Counted from the first letter of the stretch, positions 17,247-25,847 are shown. The stretch: DNA of 64,000 nucleotides from JANNVK01 sp031430435 (GCA_031430435.1 JANPBM010000018.1:45746-109745), one strand, 5' to 3'. Notes: generated by a model from the sequence alone, not told the origin. Program-made: numbers and translations.

Positions 17247-18278
17247 TCAGATAATCAACATACAATCGCCGTAGCTGTAAAAACGATATTGATTTTTCAC
17301 GGCGTGGTTGTATGCGTTCATTATAAGTTCGTGTCCCGCAAAAGTTGAAACCAAAACGAGCAAAGACGATTTCGGCAGATGAAAATTTGTCAATAATCCG
17401 GTTATCGTCTTAAACTTATAATTCGGCGTAATTGTAATATCGGCTTCAAATTTTCCGCTTTTTATTTCGTTTTTTTCATCGGTTGCCGATTCCAACGCGC
17501 GAGTCGTGGTTGTTCCGACGGCAATAATTCGCCGATTTTCACGCTTTGCGGCATTCAAAATTTCCGCCGTTTCGCTTGAGATTTCGCACCGTTCCGCCAT
17601 CACTTTATGATTCGTTAAATCGTCTGCGCGAACAGGTTCAAACGTGCCGTAACCAACGTGAAGCGTAATCTCTGCAACAGTTACGCCGAGCCTTTCGATT
17701 TCGTCCAAGACTTTCGGCGTAAAATGCAAGCCTGCGGTCGGAGCGGCGATTGCTCCGCGATTCGAGGCAAAAACGGTTTGATAACGCTCGCGGTCAGCGG
17801 CTGAACTTCTGTCGTTTCGTTTAATGTACGGCGGCAACGGAGTTTGTCCGATTTCATCTAAAATCGCGTCGAAATCGCCGTCCGCATCGAATTTTACAAA
17901 CACGCGACCTTCATCATTTTTTTCTGTTACGATTGCGGAAAGTTTGTCGCTGAAAATAATTCGTTTACCGATTTTTAAACGTTTTGCGGGACGCGCCAAC
18001 GTTTCCCAAACATTATTTTCTAAATTTTCAACGAGAAAAAGCTCAACTTTCGCGCCTGTTTCCAACGCTCCGAAAAGCCGTGCGGGAAAAACTTTGGTAT
18101 TGTTCAAAACAAGTACATCGCCGCTTTTCAAAAAGGTCGGAAAACGGATAAAGTGTTCATCGTAAAAGGTTTGCGGTTCGCGGTCAATGACCAGCATTCT
18201 CGACTCCGCGCGGTTTTCAAGCGGTTCTTGGGCAATCAGGTTTTCGGGCAAGTCAAAATTAAATTCGTTAATCAGCAT
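17247..18278 (-). CDS. queA: tRNA preQ1(34) S-adenosylmethionine ribosyltransferase-isomerase
   Basis: Transfers and isomerises the ribosyl part of SAM onto preQ1 in tRNA, the penultimate step of queuosine synthesis. The 343 residues match QueA. Landmarks are FDLPENLIAQEPLENRAESRML, VLNNTKVFPARLFG, AAPTAGLHFT, LHVGYGTFEPV, GTTTTRALE and TNFHLPKSSLLVLVSTFAG. The ATG at 18278 is used because the frame further upstream lacks family sequence. It is divergent from the tRNA-Sec gene. Confidence 0.95.
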   Translation of the reverse strand: MLINEFNFDLPENLIAQEPLENRAESRMLVIDREPQTFYDEHFIRFPTFLKSGDVLVLNNTKVFPARLFGALETGAKVELFLVENLENNVWETLARPAKRLKIGKRIIFSDKLSAIVTEKNDEGRVFVKFDADGDFDAILDEIGQTPLPPYIKRNDRSSAADRERYQTVFASNRGAIAAPTAGLHFTPKVLDEIERLGVTVAEITLHVGYGTFEPVRADDLTNHKVMAERCEISSETAEILNAAKRENRRIIAVGTTTTRALESATDEKNEIKSGKFEADITITPNYKFKTITGLLTNFHLPKSSLLVLVSTFAGHELIMNAYNHAVKNQYRFYSYGDCMLII

Positions 18279-18359
18279 TAACTCAAATCTAAATTTTTGC
18301 AACGAAAATCGCAAATCGACTTGACGTTTTAAGTTTAGAAACGTATTTTGAATCTACGC

Positions 18360-18458
18360 GGAGGCGAATCTGTTCCGGTGAGCAGCACGGTCTTCAAAAC
18401 CGCTTGTGAGCTTGCGAGAGTACGCTCAGGTGGGTTCGATTCCCACACGCTTCCGCCA
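18360..18458 (+). tRNA. selC: Selenocysteine tRNA, anticodon TCA
   Basis: A 99-nt tRNA with encoded CCA. The acceptor pairs GGAGGCG with CGCTTCC (one G-U), then an A-A opposition at the eighth position. The D arm CTGTTCCGGTGAGCAG resembles bacterial tRNA-Sec. The anticodon loop CTTCAAA gives TCA. A long variable arm (TGAGC...GCTCA) and a T arm GTGGG TTCGATT CCCAC follow. UCA reads UGA, so this is tRNA-Sec rather than an ordinary long-arm tRNA. No selA, selB or selD is in the window. Confidence 0.88.
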
Positions 18459-18464
18459 AAAATC

Positions 18465-18557
18465 GAGGCAAAAGTAAAAAGGTAAAAGGCAAAATTTAAT
18501 CTGCTCTTTTACCTTTTTGTTTGCAATCGGAAATAAAAAGTATCTTGCTTTTGCCTC
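18465..18557. repeat. Nested inverted repeat after tRNA-Sec, possible terminator
   Basis: An outer perfect 10-bp pair (GAGGCAAAAG, 18465, and CTTTTGCCTC, to 18557) encloses an inner perfect 13-bp pair (AAAAAGGTAAAAG, 18476-18488, and CTTTTACCTTTTT, 18506-18518). The inner arm ends in a T run, so it may terminate selC. The repeat also separates selC from the convergent glpX gene. Confidence 0.7.
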
Positions 18558-18563
18558 TGTTCG

Positions 18564-19598
18564 CTAGAAGCGAATCACCGCATCGGGTCCGCCTTCAACG
18601 TGAACGGTGTCAACAAATCTGATATTTCGGCTGTCGGTTGTCATGACCAGCGAATGTGTGCGTTTGCCGGTGCCGAAAAATCGCACGCCGCGAAGCAATG
18701 AACCGTCGGTCACGCCGGTTGCGGCGAAAATAATTTTCTTGCCCGGAGCCAAATCATTGGTGTCGTAAATTTTATTCGGATCGGTAATGCCCATTTTTTT
18801 CAAGCGTTTCATGACAATTTCCGCTGCCGGAATTTTCGACTTATCCACATCCAATTTTTCCCAATCAAAAACCAATCGCGCTTGAATTTCGCCGTTTAAG
18901 CATTTCATCGCGGCGGCTGTAATCACGCCTTCGGGCGCACCGCCGATGCCCATCAAAGCGTGAATGTTTGTTCCCGCCACGGCGGCAGAAATTCCGGCAG
19001 ACAAATCGCCGTCGGAAATCAGCCGAATTCTCGCTCCGGCGGCGCGCACGTCTTGCACCAGTTGGCGATGACGCGAGCGATCTAAACACATGACGGTCAA
19101 ATCCTCGATGTCACGATTCAGCGAACGCGCAATCGCTTTCAAATTTTGTTTGACAGGCGCATCGATGTCAACCGCGCCGCGACACGACGGACCAACCACG
19201 ATTTTGTCCATATAAATATCGGGAGCGTTCAAAAGTCCGCCGCGTTCGGCTGCCGCCAAAACCGCGATGGCGTTGTTTGCTCCCAACGCGCAAAGATTTG
19301 TGCCTTCGAGCGGATCGACGGCAATATCGACTTCGGGAAAAGTTGAACGAAGTTCTTCGGAAAACTGTTTTCCCCCGACTTCTTCGCCGATATAGAGCAT
19401 CGGAGCTTCGTCGCGTTCGCCTTCGCCGATGACGATTCGCCCGCGCATCGGCACGCTGTCCATAACTTCGCGCATCGCTTCCACGGCAACGTGGTCACTG
19501 TGTTTGCGGTCGCCTTGTCCCATTGTGCGGGCGGATTCAATCGCCGCCGCTTCGCACACCCGTAAAAAGTCCAATGATAATTCTCGTTCTGCTTTCAT
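18564..19598 (-). CDS. glpX: Fructose-1,6-bisphosphatase class II
   Basis: Hydrolyses fructose 1,6-bisphosphate in gluconeogenesis. 344 residues, close to E. coli GlpX. Motifs: GQGDRKHSDHVAVEAMR, GEGERDEAPMLYIGEEVG, the metal site AVDPLEGTNLCA, GIGGAPEGVITAAAMKCL and FAATGVTDGSLLRGVRFF. The ATG at 19598 starts the family's N-terminus; the upstream frame extension is unsupported. Confidence 0.95.
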   Translation of the reverse strand: MKAERELSLDFLRVCEAAAIESARTMGQGDRKHSDHVAVEAMREVMDSVPMRGRIVIGEGERDEAPMLYIGEEVGGKQFSEELRSTFPEVDIAVDPLEGTNLCALGANNAIAVLAAAERGGLLNAPDIYMDKIVVGPSCRGAVDIDAPVKQNLKAIARSLNRDIEDLTVMCLDRSRHRQLVQDVRAAGARIRLISDGDLSAGISAAVAGTNIHALMGIGGAPEGVITAAAMKCLNGEIQARLVFDWEKLDVDKSKIPAAEIVMKRLKKMGITDPNKIYDTNDLAPGKKIIFAATGVTDGSLLRGVRFFGTGKRTHSLVMTTDSRNIRFVDTVHVEGGPDAVIRF

Positions 19599-19738
19599 AT
19601 TTTTCTTAGAATGTTGTTGATAAATCAAAATTTTTGATAACGAAGGCATTCTATCACTTGTCTATGTGAAAATGAAAAGTTATCCTTTGAATTAGTGAGT
19701 TTTATTATTCGTTTTGCGAAGGAGATTTTTAGAAAAAA

Positions 19739-20035
19739 ATGGCGTATATCGTAACTGAACCTTGTGTGGAATGTAAATACACCGATTGTGCGGCGGTTTG
19801 CCCCGTCGAAGCGTTTCACGAATTATCCGACAGACTTTATATCAACCCGGATTCGTGCATCGATTGTGATGCGTGTTTGCCGGAATGTCCGGTCGAAGCA
19901 ATTTTTTCGGATATGTCTATTCCCGAAGAGTATTTGGGATGGACAGAGATGAATAAAGAGGCTGAAAACTATCCGATTTTAAGCACCAAACAACCCGCGT
20001 TGTTTGCCTCAGGCTGTAAAGGTTCGCCGGAATAA
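19739..20035 (+). CDS. fdxA: Seven-iron ferredoxin (3Fe-4S/4Fe-4S)
   Basis: A 98-residue electron carrier. The first cluster motif is CVECKYTDCAAVCP (Cys9, 12, 17, 21) and the second CIDCDACLPECP. The spacing C-x2-C-x4-C-x3-CP and the KYTDC sequence are typical of Azotobacter-type FdI/FdxA proteins. An AAGGAG ribosome site lies somewhat far (about 14 bp) upstream of the ATG. Confidence 0.88.
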   Translation: MAYIVTEPCVECKYTDCAAVCPVEAFHELSDRLYINPDSCIDCDACLPECPVEAIFSDMSIPEEYLGWTEMNKEAENYPILSTKQPALFASGCKGSPE

Positions 20036-20071
20036 GGACTATAAATGATCGAAATTTTTTGTTTATAAAAT

Positions 20072-20112
20072 AAAAAAGCCGCAATGTTCTAAAAAAACTT
20101 GTGGTTTTTTGT
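20072..20112 (+). terminator. Terminator-like hairpin after fdxA
   Basis: An A-rich arm (AAAAAAGCCGCAA) can pair, with two G-U pairs, to TTGTGGTTTTTT, which ends in a T run. It lies 37 bp after the ferredoxin stop and before the putative promoter of the next operon. Confidence 0.5.
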
Positions 20113-20171
20113 TTGCATAATCTATACTTACAGTTGTGCGGATACCTCCGCTGCCCCTCATTTTTTCAAAA

Positions 20172-21281
20172 ATGAAAATCCTGATACTTTTCGGAACTCG
20201 TCCCGAAATAATTAAATTGGCGCCTGTTATTTCCGAATTAAAAAAACGGCGAGGCTTTGAAACCTGCGTGGTTTCATCGGGACAACACGCGAGTTTATTG
20301 AAACCGTTCTTGAAAATTTTTGACATCAAAGCCGATTATGAATTGAAAGTGATGTCGAAAGACCAAACGCCAAACACGGTGGCGAGCAAAGTTATCGGCA
20401 AATTCGATAAGATTTTGCTCGATGAAAAGCCCGATGTCGTCTTGGTACAAGGCGACACAACCACGGCGTTTGCCGGTGCGTTTGCCGCATTTAATCAACA
20501 TATTACGGTCGGACACATCGAAGCAGGTTTGCGTTCGGGCAATCTTCAATCGCCGTTTCCCGAAGAAATGAATCGCCGGTTAATTACTCGGCTGGCTACG
20601 CTTCATTTTGCCGCGACCGAAAAAAACCGCCTGAATTTGCTGAAAGAAAGTGTTTCGCCCGCCAAGATTTTCGTAACCGGAAATCCGGTCGTCGATTCGC
20701 TTAATTTTATCGGCAAAACCGCTGTGCCGAGCGAAAAAATCTTAAAACTGATTGAACAAACAACCGGTTTGAAGCGGATTTTGCTGACCACCCACCGCCG
20801 CGAAAGTTTTGGTAACAAAATGAGCGGAAATCTGTTACAATTAAAACAGTTTGTTGCCAAACAAACCGATACTTGCTTAATTTTTCCTGTTCATCCGAAT
20901 CCGAATGTTCGCCAAATTACCGACGAAATTTTAGCCGACCAGGACCGTATATTTTTAATCGAACCGACTGATTACATTGACTTTATTGCGTTGATGAAGA
21001 AAGCGTGGCTGATAATTTCAGATTCGGGCGGCGTGCAAGAAGAAGCTCCGAGTTTAGGAAAACCATTGCTGATTTTGCGTGAAAATACCGAACGCCCCGA
21101 AGCAATCGATGCGTGCGTTGCCAAACTTGTCGGCGGAAATCGGCACAGTTTACGAAATATGCTGACGGAAAATTACGCGGTCGAAACGTGGATAAAGTCG
21201 GTTAAAAGAGTCCAAAATCCTTTTGGCGACGGCAATGCCGCCAGACGAATTGTTGAAGCAATCGCAAATCACAAATTCTAG
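20172..21281 (+). CDS. wecB: UDP-N-acetylglucosamine 2-epimerase (non-hydrolysing)
   Basis: Interconverts UDP-GlcNAc and UDP-ManNAc, or acts on a modified UDP-GlcNAc as WbpI does. 369 residues of the GT-B-like epimerase fold: LFGTRPEIIKLAPVI, VQGDTTTAFAGAFAA, HIEAGLRSG, PFPEEMNRRL, LLTTHRRESFGN and SDSGGVQEEAPSLGKPLL. First gene of the polysaccharide operon to 26901. The ATG at 20172 is chosen since the protein aligns from there. Confidence 0.92.
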   Translation: MKILILFGTRPEIIKLAPVISELKKRRGFETCVVSSGQHASLLKPFLKIFDIKADYELKVMSKDQTPNTVASKVIGKFDKILLDEKPDVVLVQGDTTTAFAGAFAAFNQHITVGHIEAGLRSGNLQSPFPEEMNRRLITRLATLHFAATEKNRLNLLKESVSPAKIFVTGNPVVDSLNFIGKTAVPSEKILKLIEQTTGLKRILLTTHRRESFGNKMSGNLLQLKQFVAKQTDTCLIFPVHPNPNVRQITDEILADQDRIFLIEPTDYIDFIALMKKAWLIISDSGGVQEEAPSLGKPLLILRENTERPEAIDACVAKLVGGNRHSLRNMLTENYAVETWIKSVKRVQNPFGDGNAARRIVEAIANHKF

Positions 21282-21285
21282 AGCG

Positions 21286-21309
21286 ATTTCAAATTCCGGA
21301 TTCCGAAAT
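21286..21309. repeat. Imperfect palindrome between wecB and the deacetylase gene
   Basis: ATTTCAAATTCCGGATT followed by CCGAAAT forms a 24-bp imperfect palindrome 4 bp after the wecB stop. The surrounding gap again has a word-repeat look. Confidence 0.4.
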
Positions 21310-21348
21310 CCACACATAATTTTTAACTTTAAATCCACAATTACGGCT

Positions 21349-23037
21349 ATGGCTCAAAATCCGCAAAAACATTTATTGACCGTTTTGGTTGAAGATTATT
21401 TTCACGTCGGAGCGTTTGAAAATTTGATTCAACAGCGAAATTGGTCTAATTTTGAGCCGCGATACGAACGTAACACGTTGAAAACATTAGATTTGCTTGA
21501 TTCGTTAAACACCAAAGCAACGTTCTTTGTTCTCGGTTGGATTGCCGAACAAAACCCGAAATTGATTCGTGAAATTGTCGTTCGCGGACACGAAGTTGCC
21601 AGTCGCGGTTTTTATCACCGCAGTTTGAAAAACCTCACCGCCGATGAATTCCGCGAAGATTTACGCCGCACAAATCAAGCGTTGGAAAATGCTTGCGGAC
21701 AAAAAATTGTCGGTTATCGCAGTGCGGAAAAACTTCATTTTGCCAAAGATTCGTGGGTTTTCGACGTTCTCGCCGAAGAAGGTTTTGTTTATGACGCATC
21801 GTTTTTACCAAATCGAAAGGACAAAAAAAATAAACGCTTTACACATCAAATTCACGCCGACGGCAAGGCTCTTTGGGAGTTTCCGTATTCGACGCGCAAC
21901 ATCGGTTTGGGACTTTTACCGATTTCCGGCGGCAATTATTTTCGCCAAATTCCATATACGCTGATGCGGAAAGCCGTCGGCGATTGGACAAATTCTTTCG
22001 CCGAACCTTTTGTGATGTATTTTCACGTTTGGGAAATTGACCCCGAACAACCGCGAATAAACGCCGCCTCGAAATTTAATCAAATTCGCCATTATCGCAA
22101 ACTCGACAAAATGGAATGGATTATCAAAGAAATCTTGCAAAAGTATGAATTTCGTAATGTCAGCGAGTTTTTAGGAATTGAAAACGAATTAAAAATTCAA
22201 AATGAAAAATTAAAAATTGAAGAACCGCTTCTTCAAATCGAAAATCGAAAATCTAAAATTGAAAATCAAACCGTGAGCGTTGTGATTCCTTGTTATAACG
22301 AAGAATCATCTCTGCCGTATCTTGCCAACACTTTGCGGAGCGTTGAAGCCGAATTGAACGAAAGTTACGAAACGAATTTTATTTTTGTCGATGATTGCAG
22401 TAAAGACAATACTTTCAAAGTTTTACATGAACTTTTCGGCAAAAAATCGAACGTTAAAATCGTCAGACACGAGACAAATCAAGGTGTTGCGGCGGGAATA
22501 ATGACAGGTTTGCGTGAAGCGAAAACTGAAATTGTTTGCTCGATGGATTGCGATTGCACCTACGATCCGCACGAATTATCGAAAATGATTCCGTTGCTAA
22601 CTGATGACGTTGATATGGTTACGGCATCGCCTTACCATAAAAACGGCGGCGTGCGGAATGTTCCCGAATGGCGTTTATTTTTGTCGAAAGGCGCGTCATT
22701 TTTATACGCCCGCACGTTGCACACAAAACTTTCGACGTTCACAAGCTGTTTTCGAGTTTATCGTCGAAGTTCGGTCGTGAACCTGCCGATTGCGGAAAAA
22801 GGTTTTCTCGGCGTGGCGGAAATGTTGGGAAGATTAGACTTGTCGGGCGGGAAGATTATTGAGTATCCGACAGTTTTAGAAGTTCGTTTGTTCGGATTTT
22901 CTAAAATGAAAACCGTTCGGACGATTTTCGGACACTTGAAATTACTCTCAAAGTTATCAAAACAAAGATTTTTTGGGAAAAATGAAACAATTAAACATTC
23001 TTTAACTGAGGATGAAGTCAAAATATCTTCTAAATAA
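21349..23037 (+). CDS. Polysaccharide deacetylase fused to a GT2 glycosyltransferase
   Basis: 562 residues in two parts. Residues about 1-275 are a NodB-like deacetylase of the XrtA/PEP-CTERM-associated type: TVLVEDYFHV, KATFFVLGWIAEQNP, GHEVASRGF and a DUF3473-like tail with YFHVWEIDPEQP. Residues about 307-545 are a GT2 transferase: VSVVIPCYNEESSLPYL, FVDDCSKDN and MDCDCTYDP. The linker (about 280-307) is encoded by a degenerate word repeat, so two genes may have fused across a repeat-filled spacer. The ATG at 21349 follows that spacer. Confidence 0.85.
   Translation: MAQNPQKHLLTVLVEDYFHVGAFENLIQQRNWSNFEPRYERNTLKTLDLLDSLNTKATFFVLGWIAEQNPKLIREIVVRGHEVASRGFYHRSLKNLTADEFREDLRRTNQALENACGQKIVGYRSAEKLHFAKDSWVFDVLAEEGFVYDASFLPNRKDKKNKRFTHQIHADGKALWEFPYSTRNIGLGLLPISGGNYFRQIPYTLMRKAVGDWTNSFAEPFVMYFHVWEIDPEQPRINAASKFNQIRHYRKLDKMEWIIKEILQKYEFRNVSEFLGIENELKIQNEKLKIEEPLLQIENRKSKIENQTVSVVIPCYNEESSLPYLANTLRSVEAELNESYETNFIFVDDCSKDNTFKVLHELFGKKSNVKIVRHETNQGVAAGIMTGLREAKTEIVCSMDCDCTYDPHELSKMIPLLTDDVDMVTASPYHKNGGVRNVPEWRLFLSKGASFLYARTLHTKLSTFTSCFRVYRRSSVVNLPIAEKGFLGVAEMLGRLDLSGGKIIEYPTVLEVRLFGFSKMKTVRTIFGHLKLLSKLSKQRFFGKNETIKHSLTEDEVKISSK
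22187..22269. repeat. Word repeat encoding the interdomain linker of the deacetylase-GT2 fusion
   Basis: AT-rich degenerate tandem words (AAAATTAAAAATT, ATCGAAAATCGAAAATCTAA) run through in frame and give an N/E/K/I-rich linker. It resembles the intergenic word repeats elsewhere in the window. Confidence 0.6.
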
Positions 23038-23046
23038 AGAAAATTA

Positions 23047-23120
23047 GCCGCGGATTAACGCAGATAACGCGGATATGAAAAATCAATAAAATAATCCGCG
23101 TTATCCGCGAAATCCGCGGC
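23047..23120. repeat. Long inverted repeat between the GT2 fusion and aminotransferase genes
   Basis: Arms starting GCCGCGGATTAACGCAGATA (23047) and ending GCGAAATCCGCGGC (23120) pair along about 28 bp with one bulge, around an AT-rich loop. The words CGCGGAT/ATCCGCG are repeated inside each arm. The aminotransferase ATG follows 18 bp later. Confidence 0.8.
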
Positions 23121-23137
23121 AAAAAATATAAAAAATT

Positions 23138-24421
23138 ATGAGTCCAACAGCAGAAAAAGCAATCATGAAATTACCATCAGACCAAGATATTTCGGGCAGA
23201 ACTTTCGGGGCGGAAGAAATTGCCGCGGTTACGGAAGTGTTGCAATCAGGCGTTTTAATCACGACCAAAGGCAAATTCGGCAGACAACTTGAAACGGAAT
23301 TTGCCAAACGAATGGGCGTGAAATATGCTTACGCATGCAATTCAGGTTCGGCGGCGGTTCACGTTGCAATCGCGGCGATTAACCCGAATCCGGGCGATGA
23401 AATTATCACCACTTCGATTACCGATATGGGAGCTTTAACGCCAATCGTTTATCAAGGTGCGATTCCGGTTTTTGCGGATGTCTGCCCGAAAACTTTGAAC
23501 GTGACGGCACAGACAATCGAAAAAGTTTTGTCGCCGAAAACAAAGGCGATTATTGTTACGCATCTTTTCGGAAATCCGTGCGATATGAAGCCGATTATGG
23601 AACTTGCCGATGCTCGCGGCATTCCTGTAATTGAAGATACGGCACAATCTCCGCTGGCGACGGTTGACGGAAAATATGTCGGCACGATTGGGAAGATCGG
23701 GGCATTTTCGTTCCAACAAGGCAAACACATGACAACGGGCGAAGGCGGAATTGTTGTTACGAATGATGATGAATTGGCACGAAAATTATATCTTTGCATC
23801 AACAAAGCGTGGGGTTACGGCGACCCGAATCCCGATCATTATTTTATCGCGTTAAATTACAGAATGACCGAATTACAAGCGGCTTTGGCGTGTGAACAGT
23901 TGAAAAAACTCGATGCGTGTGTGGCTCAACGACAAAAAATGGCGAAGATTTTAGACGAAAAACTCGCGGATATTGACGGCATCGAAGTTTACAAACCTGC
24001 CGCCAATGCAACGCACGTTTATTGGAAATATTGTTTGCGGGTTGATGATACAAAAATTGCCGACGGTTCGGTCGGACTGGCAAAAGCGTTGAAGGTTTAC
24101 GATGTTGCTTCCGCACCGCGATACGTCGTCAAACCTGCGTATAAATGTATGGTTTTCCGCGATCAAAACACGCTCGGCGATTCGCATTTTCCATTCAATT
24201 TGGCACGTCCCGAAGCCGTTGATTACAACGACGACCATTTTCAAGGCACAATCAAAGGCTTGCACGACGTTTTAGTTTTGCCGATTAACGAAAAATACAC
24301 CGAAGAACACGCGATGTTTTTGGCTGATTCGATTCGTGAAGCAGTTGAGTCCGTAAAAATTGCGGACGCGGTTGCAAGCGATAAAACTTGTGTGGTTTGC
24401 GGTAAGGAAAGTTGTCAGTAA
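23138..24421 (+). CDS. DegT/DnrJ/EryC1/StrS sugar aminotransferase
   Basis: 427 residues. A PLP-dependent transaminase that makes amino sugars on nucleotide carriers. The PLP lysine is Lys196 in FQQGKHMTTGEGG. Other landmarks: GRTFGAEEIAAVTEVLQSG, CNSGSAAVHVAIAA, DTAQSPLA and NYRMTELQAALACEQLKKLD. The cysteine-rich C-terminus (CVVCGKESC) is unusual. Next to an oxidoreductase and a beta-helix acetyltransferase it fits a WbpE-like step (3-amino-3-deoxy sugar). A second possible start is MKLPSDQD, 9 codons in. Confidence 0.88.
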   Translation: MSPTAEKAIMKLPSDQDISGRTFGAEEIAAVTEVLQSGVLITTKGKFGRQLETEFAKRMGVKYAYACNSGSAAVHVAIAAINPNPGDEIITTSITDMGALTPIVYQGAIPVFADVCPKTLNVTAQTIEKVLSPKTKAIIVTHLFGNPCDMKPIMELADARGIPVIEDTAQSPLATVDGKYVGTIGKIGAFSFQQGKHMTTGEGGIVVTNDDELARKLYLCINKAWGYGDPNPDHYFIALNYRMTELQAALACEQLKKLDACVAQRQKMAKILDEKLADIDGIEVYKPAANATHVYWKYCLRVDDTKIADGSVGLAKALKVYDVASAPRYVVKPAYKCMVFRDQNTLGDSHFPFNLARPEAVDYNDDHFQGTIKGLHDVLVLPINEKYTEEHAMFLADSIREAVESVKIADAVASDKTCVVCGKESCQ

Positions 24422-24432
24422 AAAATAATTTG

Positions 24433-24459
24433 CACCACAGAGACACAGAGAACACGGAG
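24433..24459. repeat. Left arm of the inverted repeat around the 64-residue gene
   Basis: CACCACAGAGACACAGAG and following bases pair with 24652-24678 at 25 of 27 positions. Its end (CACGGAG) doubles as the Shine-Dalgarno site of the gene at 24465. Confidence 0.8.
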
Positions 24460-24464
24460 AATAA

Positions 24465-24659
24465 ATGAAATTTTTTGAGTTGATTTGGAAAAGTTTGTAT
24501 TGGAGTTGCATTTGGTATATTCCATTATGTGTCGTTGTTCTTTTTACGATTCCAGATCACATTACAGGATTTGTTCTTGCTGCATTTGCGGCTCCTTTGT
24601 TTGGCATTCCAACATCAATTATCAAGTTTGCGAGAAGTCAAAATCAAAAAACTCTGTGA
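24465..24659 (+). CDS. 64-residue membrane protein inside an inverted repeat
   Basis: Two hydrophobic helices (WSCIWYIPLCVVVLFTI and ITGFVLAAFAAPLFGIP) and a short basic tail. The left repeat arm supplies GGAG 6 bp before the ATG, and the right arm supplies the last codons and the TGA stop. It is AT-richer than neighbouring genes. Real expression is plausible from the ribosome site and hydrophobic pattern. No family recognised. Confidence 0.55.
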   Translation: MKFFELIWKSLYWSCIWYIPLCVVVLFTIPDHITGFVLAAFAAPLFGIPTSIIKFARSQNQKTL

Positions 24660-24678
24660 TCTCTGTGTCTCTGTGGTG
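24652..24678. repeat. Right arm of the inverted repeat around the 64-residue gene
   Basis: CTCTGTGATCTCTGTGTCTC and following bases are the inverted copy of 24433-24459. It contains the stop codon of the 64-residue gene and lies 11 bp before the oxidoreductase ATG. Confidence 0.8.
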
Positions 24679-24689
24679 AATAAAATCTT

Positions 24690-25694
24690 ATGAAAAAACT
24701 TAAATTCGGACTTATCGGAGCCGGTGGTATCGCCCAGGCATACGCCCAAGCATTTACGCAAAGCGAATGTTGTCAGCTAGTTGCAATCGCGGACGTGCGT
24801 GAAGAATCGGCGAAAGCGTTGGCGGAAATTGTCGGCGGGAGATCATATACTGATTACAAAACTTTGGCTGAAAACGAAACGCTTGATGCGGTAATTATTT
24901 GCACACCGCCGAAATCGCATCTTGAAATTGCTTGCTATTTTATGGAACGCAAAGCTCCTGTTTTATGCGAAAAACCTTTGTGTTTGACGGTTGCCGAAGC
25001 TGAAACTATGATTGCAACAGCCGAGAAAAACGGCGTTCAATTTACGATGGCTTCAAAATTCCGCTATTGCGACGATGTGATTACCGCGAAGGGAATTGTT
25101 GCCTCAGGGATTTTGGGTGATGTCGTCCAGTTTGAAAATGCGTTCACGGCAAAAGTTGATATGTCGAAGCGTTGGAATTCTGACGCAGAAGTTTCAGGCG
25201 GCGGCGTTTTGATCGATAACGGCACGCATTCGGTTGATATTATCCGATTTTTCCTCGGCGGGATTGAATCGATTTTGGCGGTCGAAGCAGGTTCAACGCA
25301 AGATTTATCGGTTGATGAAAACGTCAAATTATTGGCGAAAACCAAAAGCGGAATTACCGCAAGCGTCGATTTAACTTGGGGAATCAACAAAGAATTGCCA
25401 AACTTTATCAGCGTTTACGGCACCGGCGGAACTTTGCACATCGGTTGGCGTGAATCGAAATACAAACTAAATTCGTCGCCCGATTGGACAGTTTTCGGCT
25501 CAGGCTACGACAAAGTTGCTTCGTTCAAAGGCAAAATCGAGAATTTTTCCAAGGCGTTAAAAGGCGAAGAAGAATTGCTCATCAAACCTGCGGACGCACT
25601 CGCATCGGTGCAGGTAATTGAAGCGGCTTACAAATCGCTCAATCAAAATCTGTGGCAAACGGTGGTTGAAAAAAAGGAAACCGCGAAGAAATAG
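24690..25694 (+). CDS. Gfo/Idh/MocA-family oxidoreductase
   Basis: 334 residues. NAD-binding N-terminus KFGLIGAGGIAQAYAQAF, then VIICTPPKSHLEIA, the conserved EKPLCLTV with the catalytic-region lysine, and GGGVLIDNGTHSVDIIRFF with the probable catalytic histidine. In this operon it would oxidise a UDP-sugar at C3 (WbpB-like) before the aminotransferase acts. This role is inferred from neighbours. Confidence 0.85.
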   Translation: MKKLKFGLIGAGGIAQAYAQAFTQSECCQLVAIADVREESAKALAEIVGGRSYTDYKTLAENETLDAVIICTPPKSHLEIACYFMERKAPVLCEKPLCLTVAEAETMIATAEKNGVQFTMASKFRYCDDVITAKGIVASGILGDVVQFENAFTAKVDMSKRWNSDAEVSGGGVLIDNGTHSVDIIRFFLGGIESILAVEAGSTQDLSVDENVKLLAKTKSGITASVDLTWGINKELPNFISVYGTGGTLHIGWRESKYKLNSSPDWTVFGSGYDKVASFKGKIENFSKALKGEEELLIKPADALASVQVIEAAYKSLNQNLWQTVVEKKETAKK

Positions 25695-25810
25695 ATTAGC
25701 CACGAACAAACACGAAAAGACACGAAAAAAGACAAAAGAAATATTAAAATGATTTAAAAGGCAGCATTAAAATAAAACGAGTATAGAATAATCGGACGTT
25801 TTTTCTTATT

Positions 25811-25847
25811 CTTATTTTCGTGATATTTCGTGTTTGTTCGCGGCTAA
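25811..25847. repeat. Internal degenerate copy of the GxxExxY element repeat
   Basis: Reads TTCGTGATATTTCGTGTTTG then TTCGCGGCTAAAA: same orientation as the right terminal repeat, with several changes. Both this copy and the right one are followed at once by A/T and an ATG, so each sets the start region of the next gene. Confidence 0.75.
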
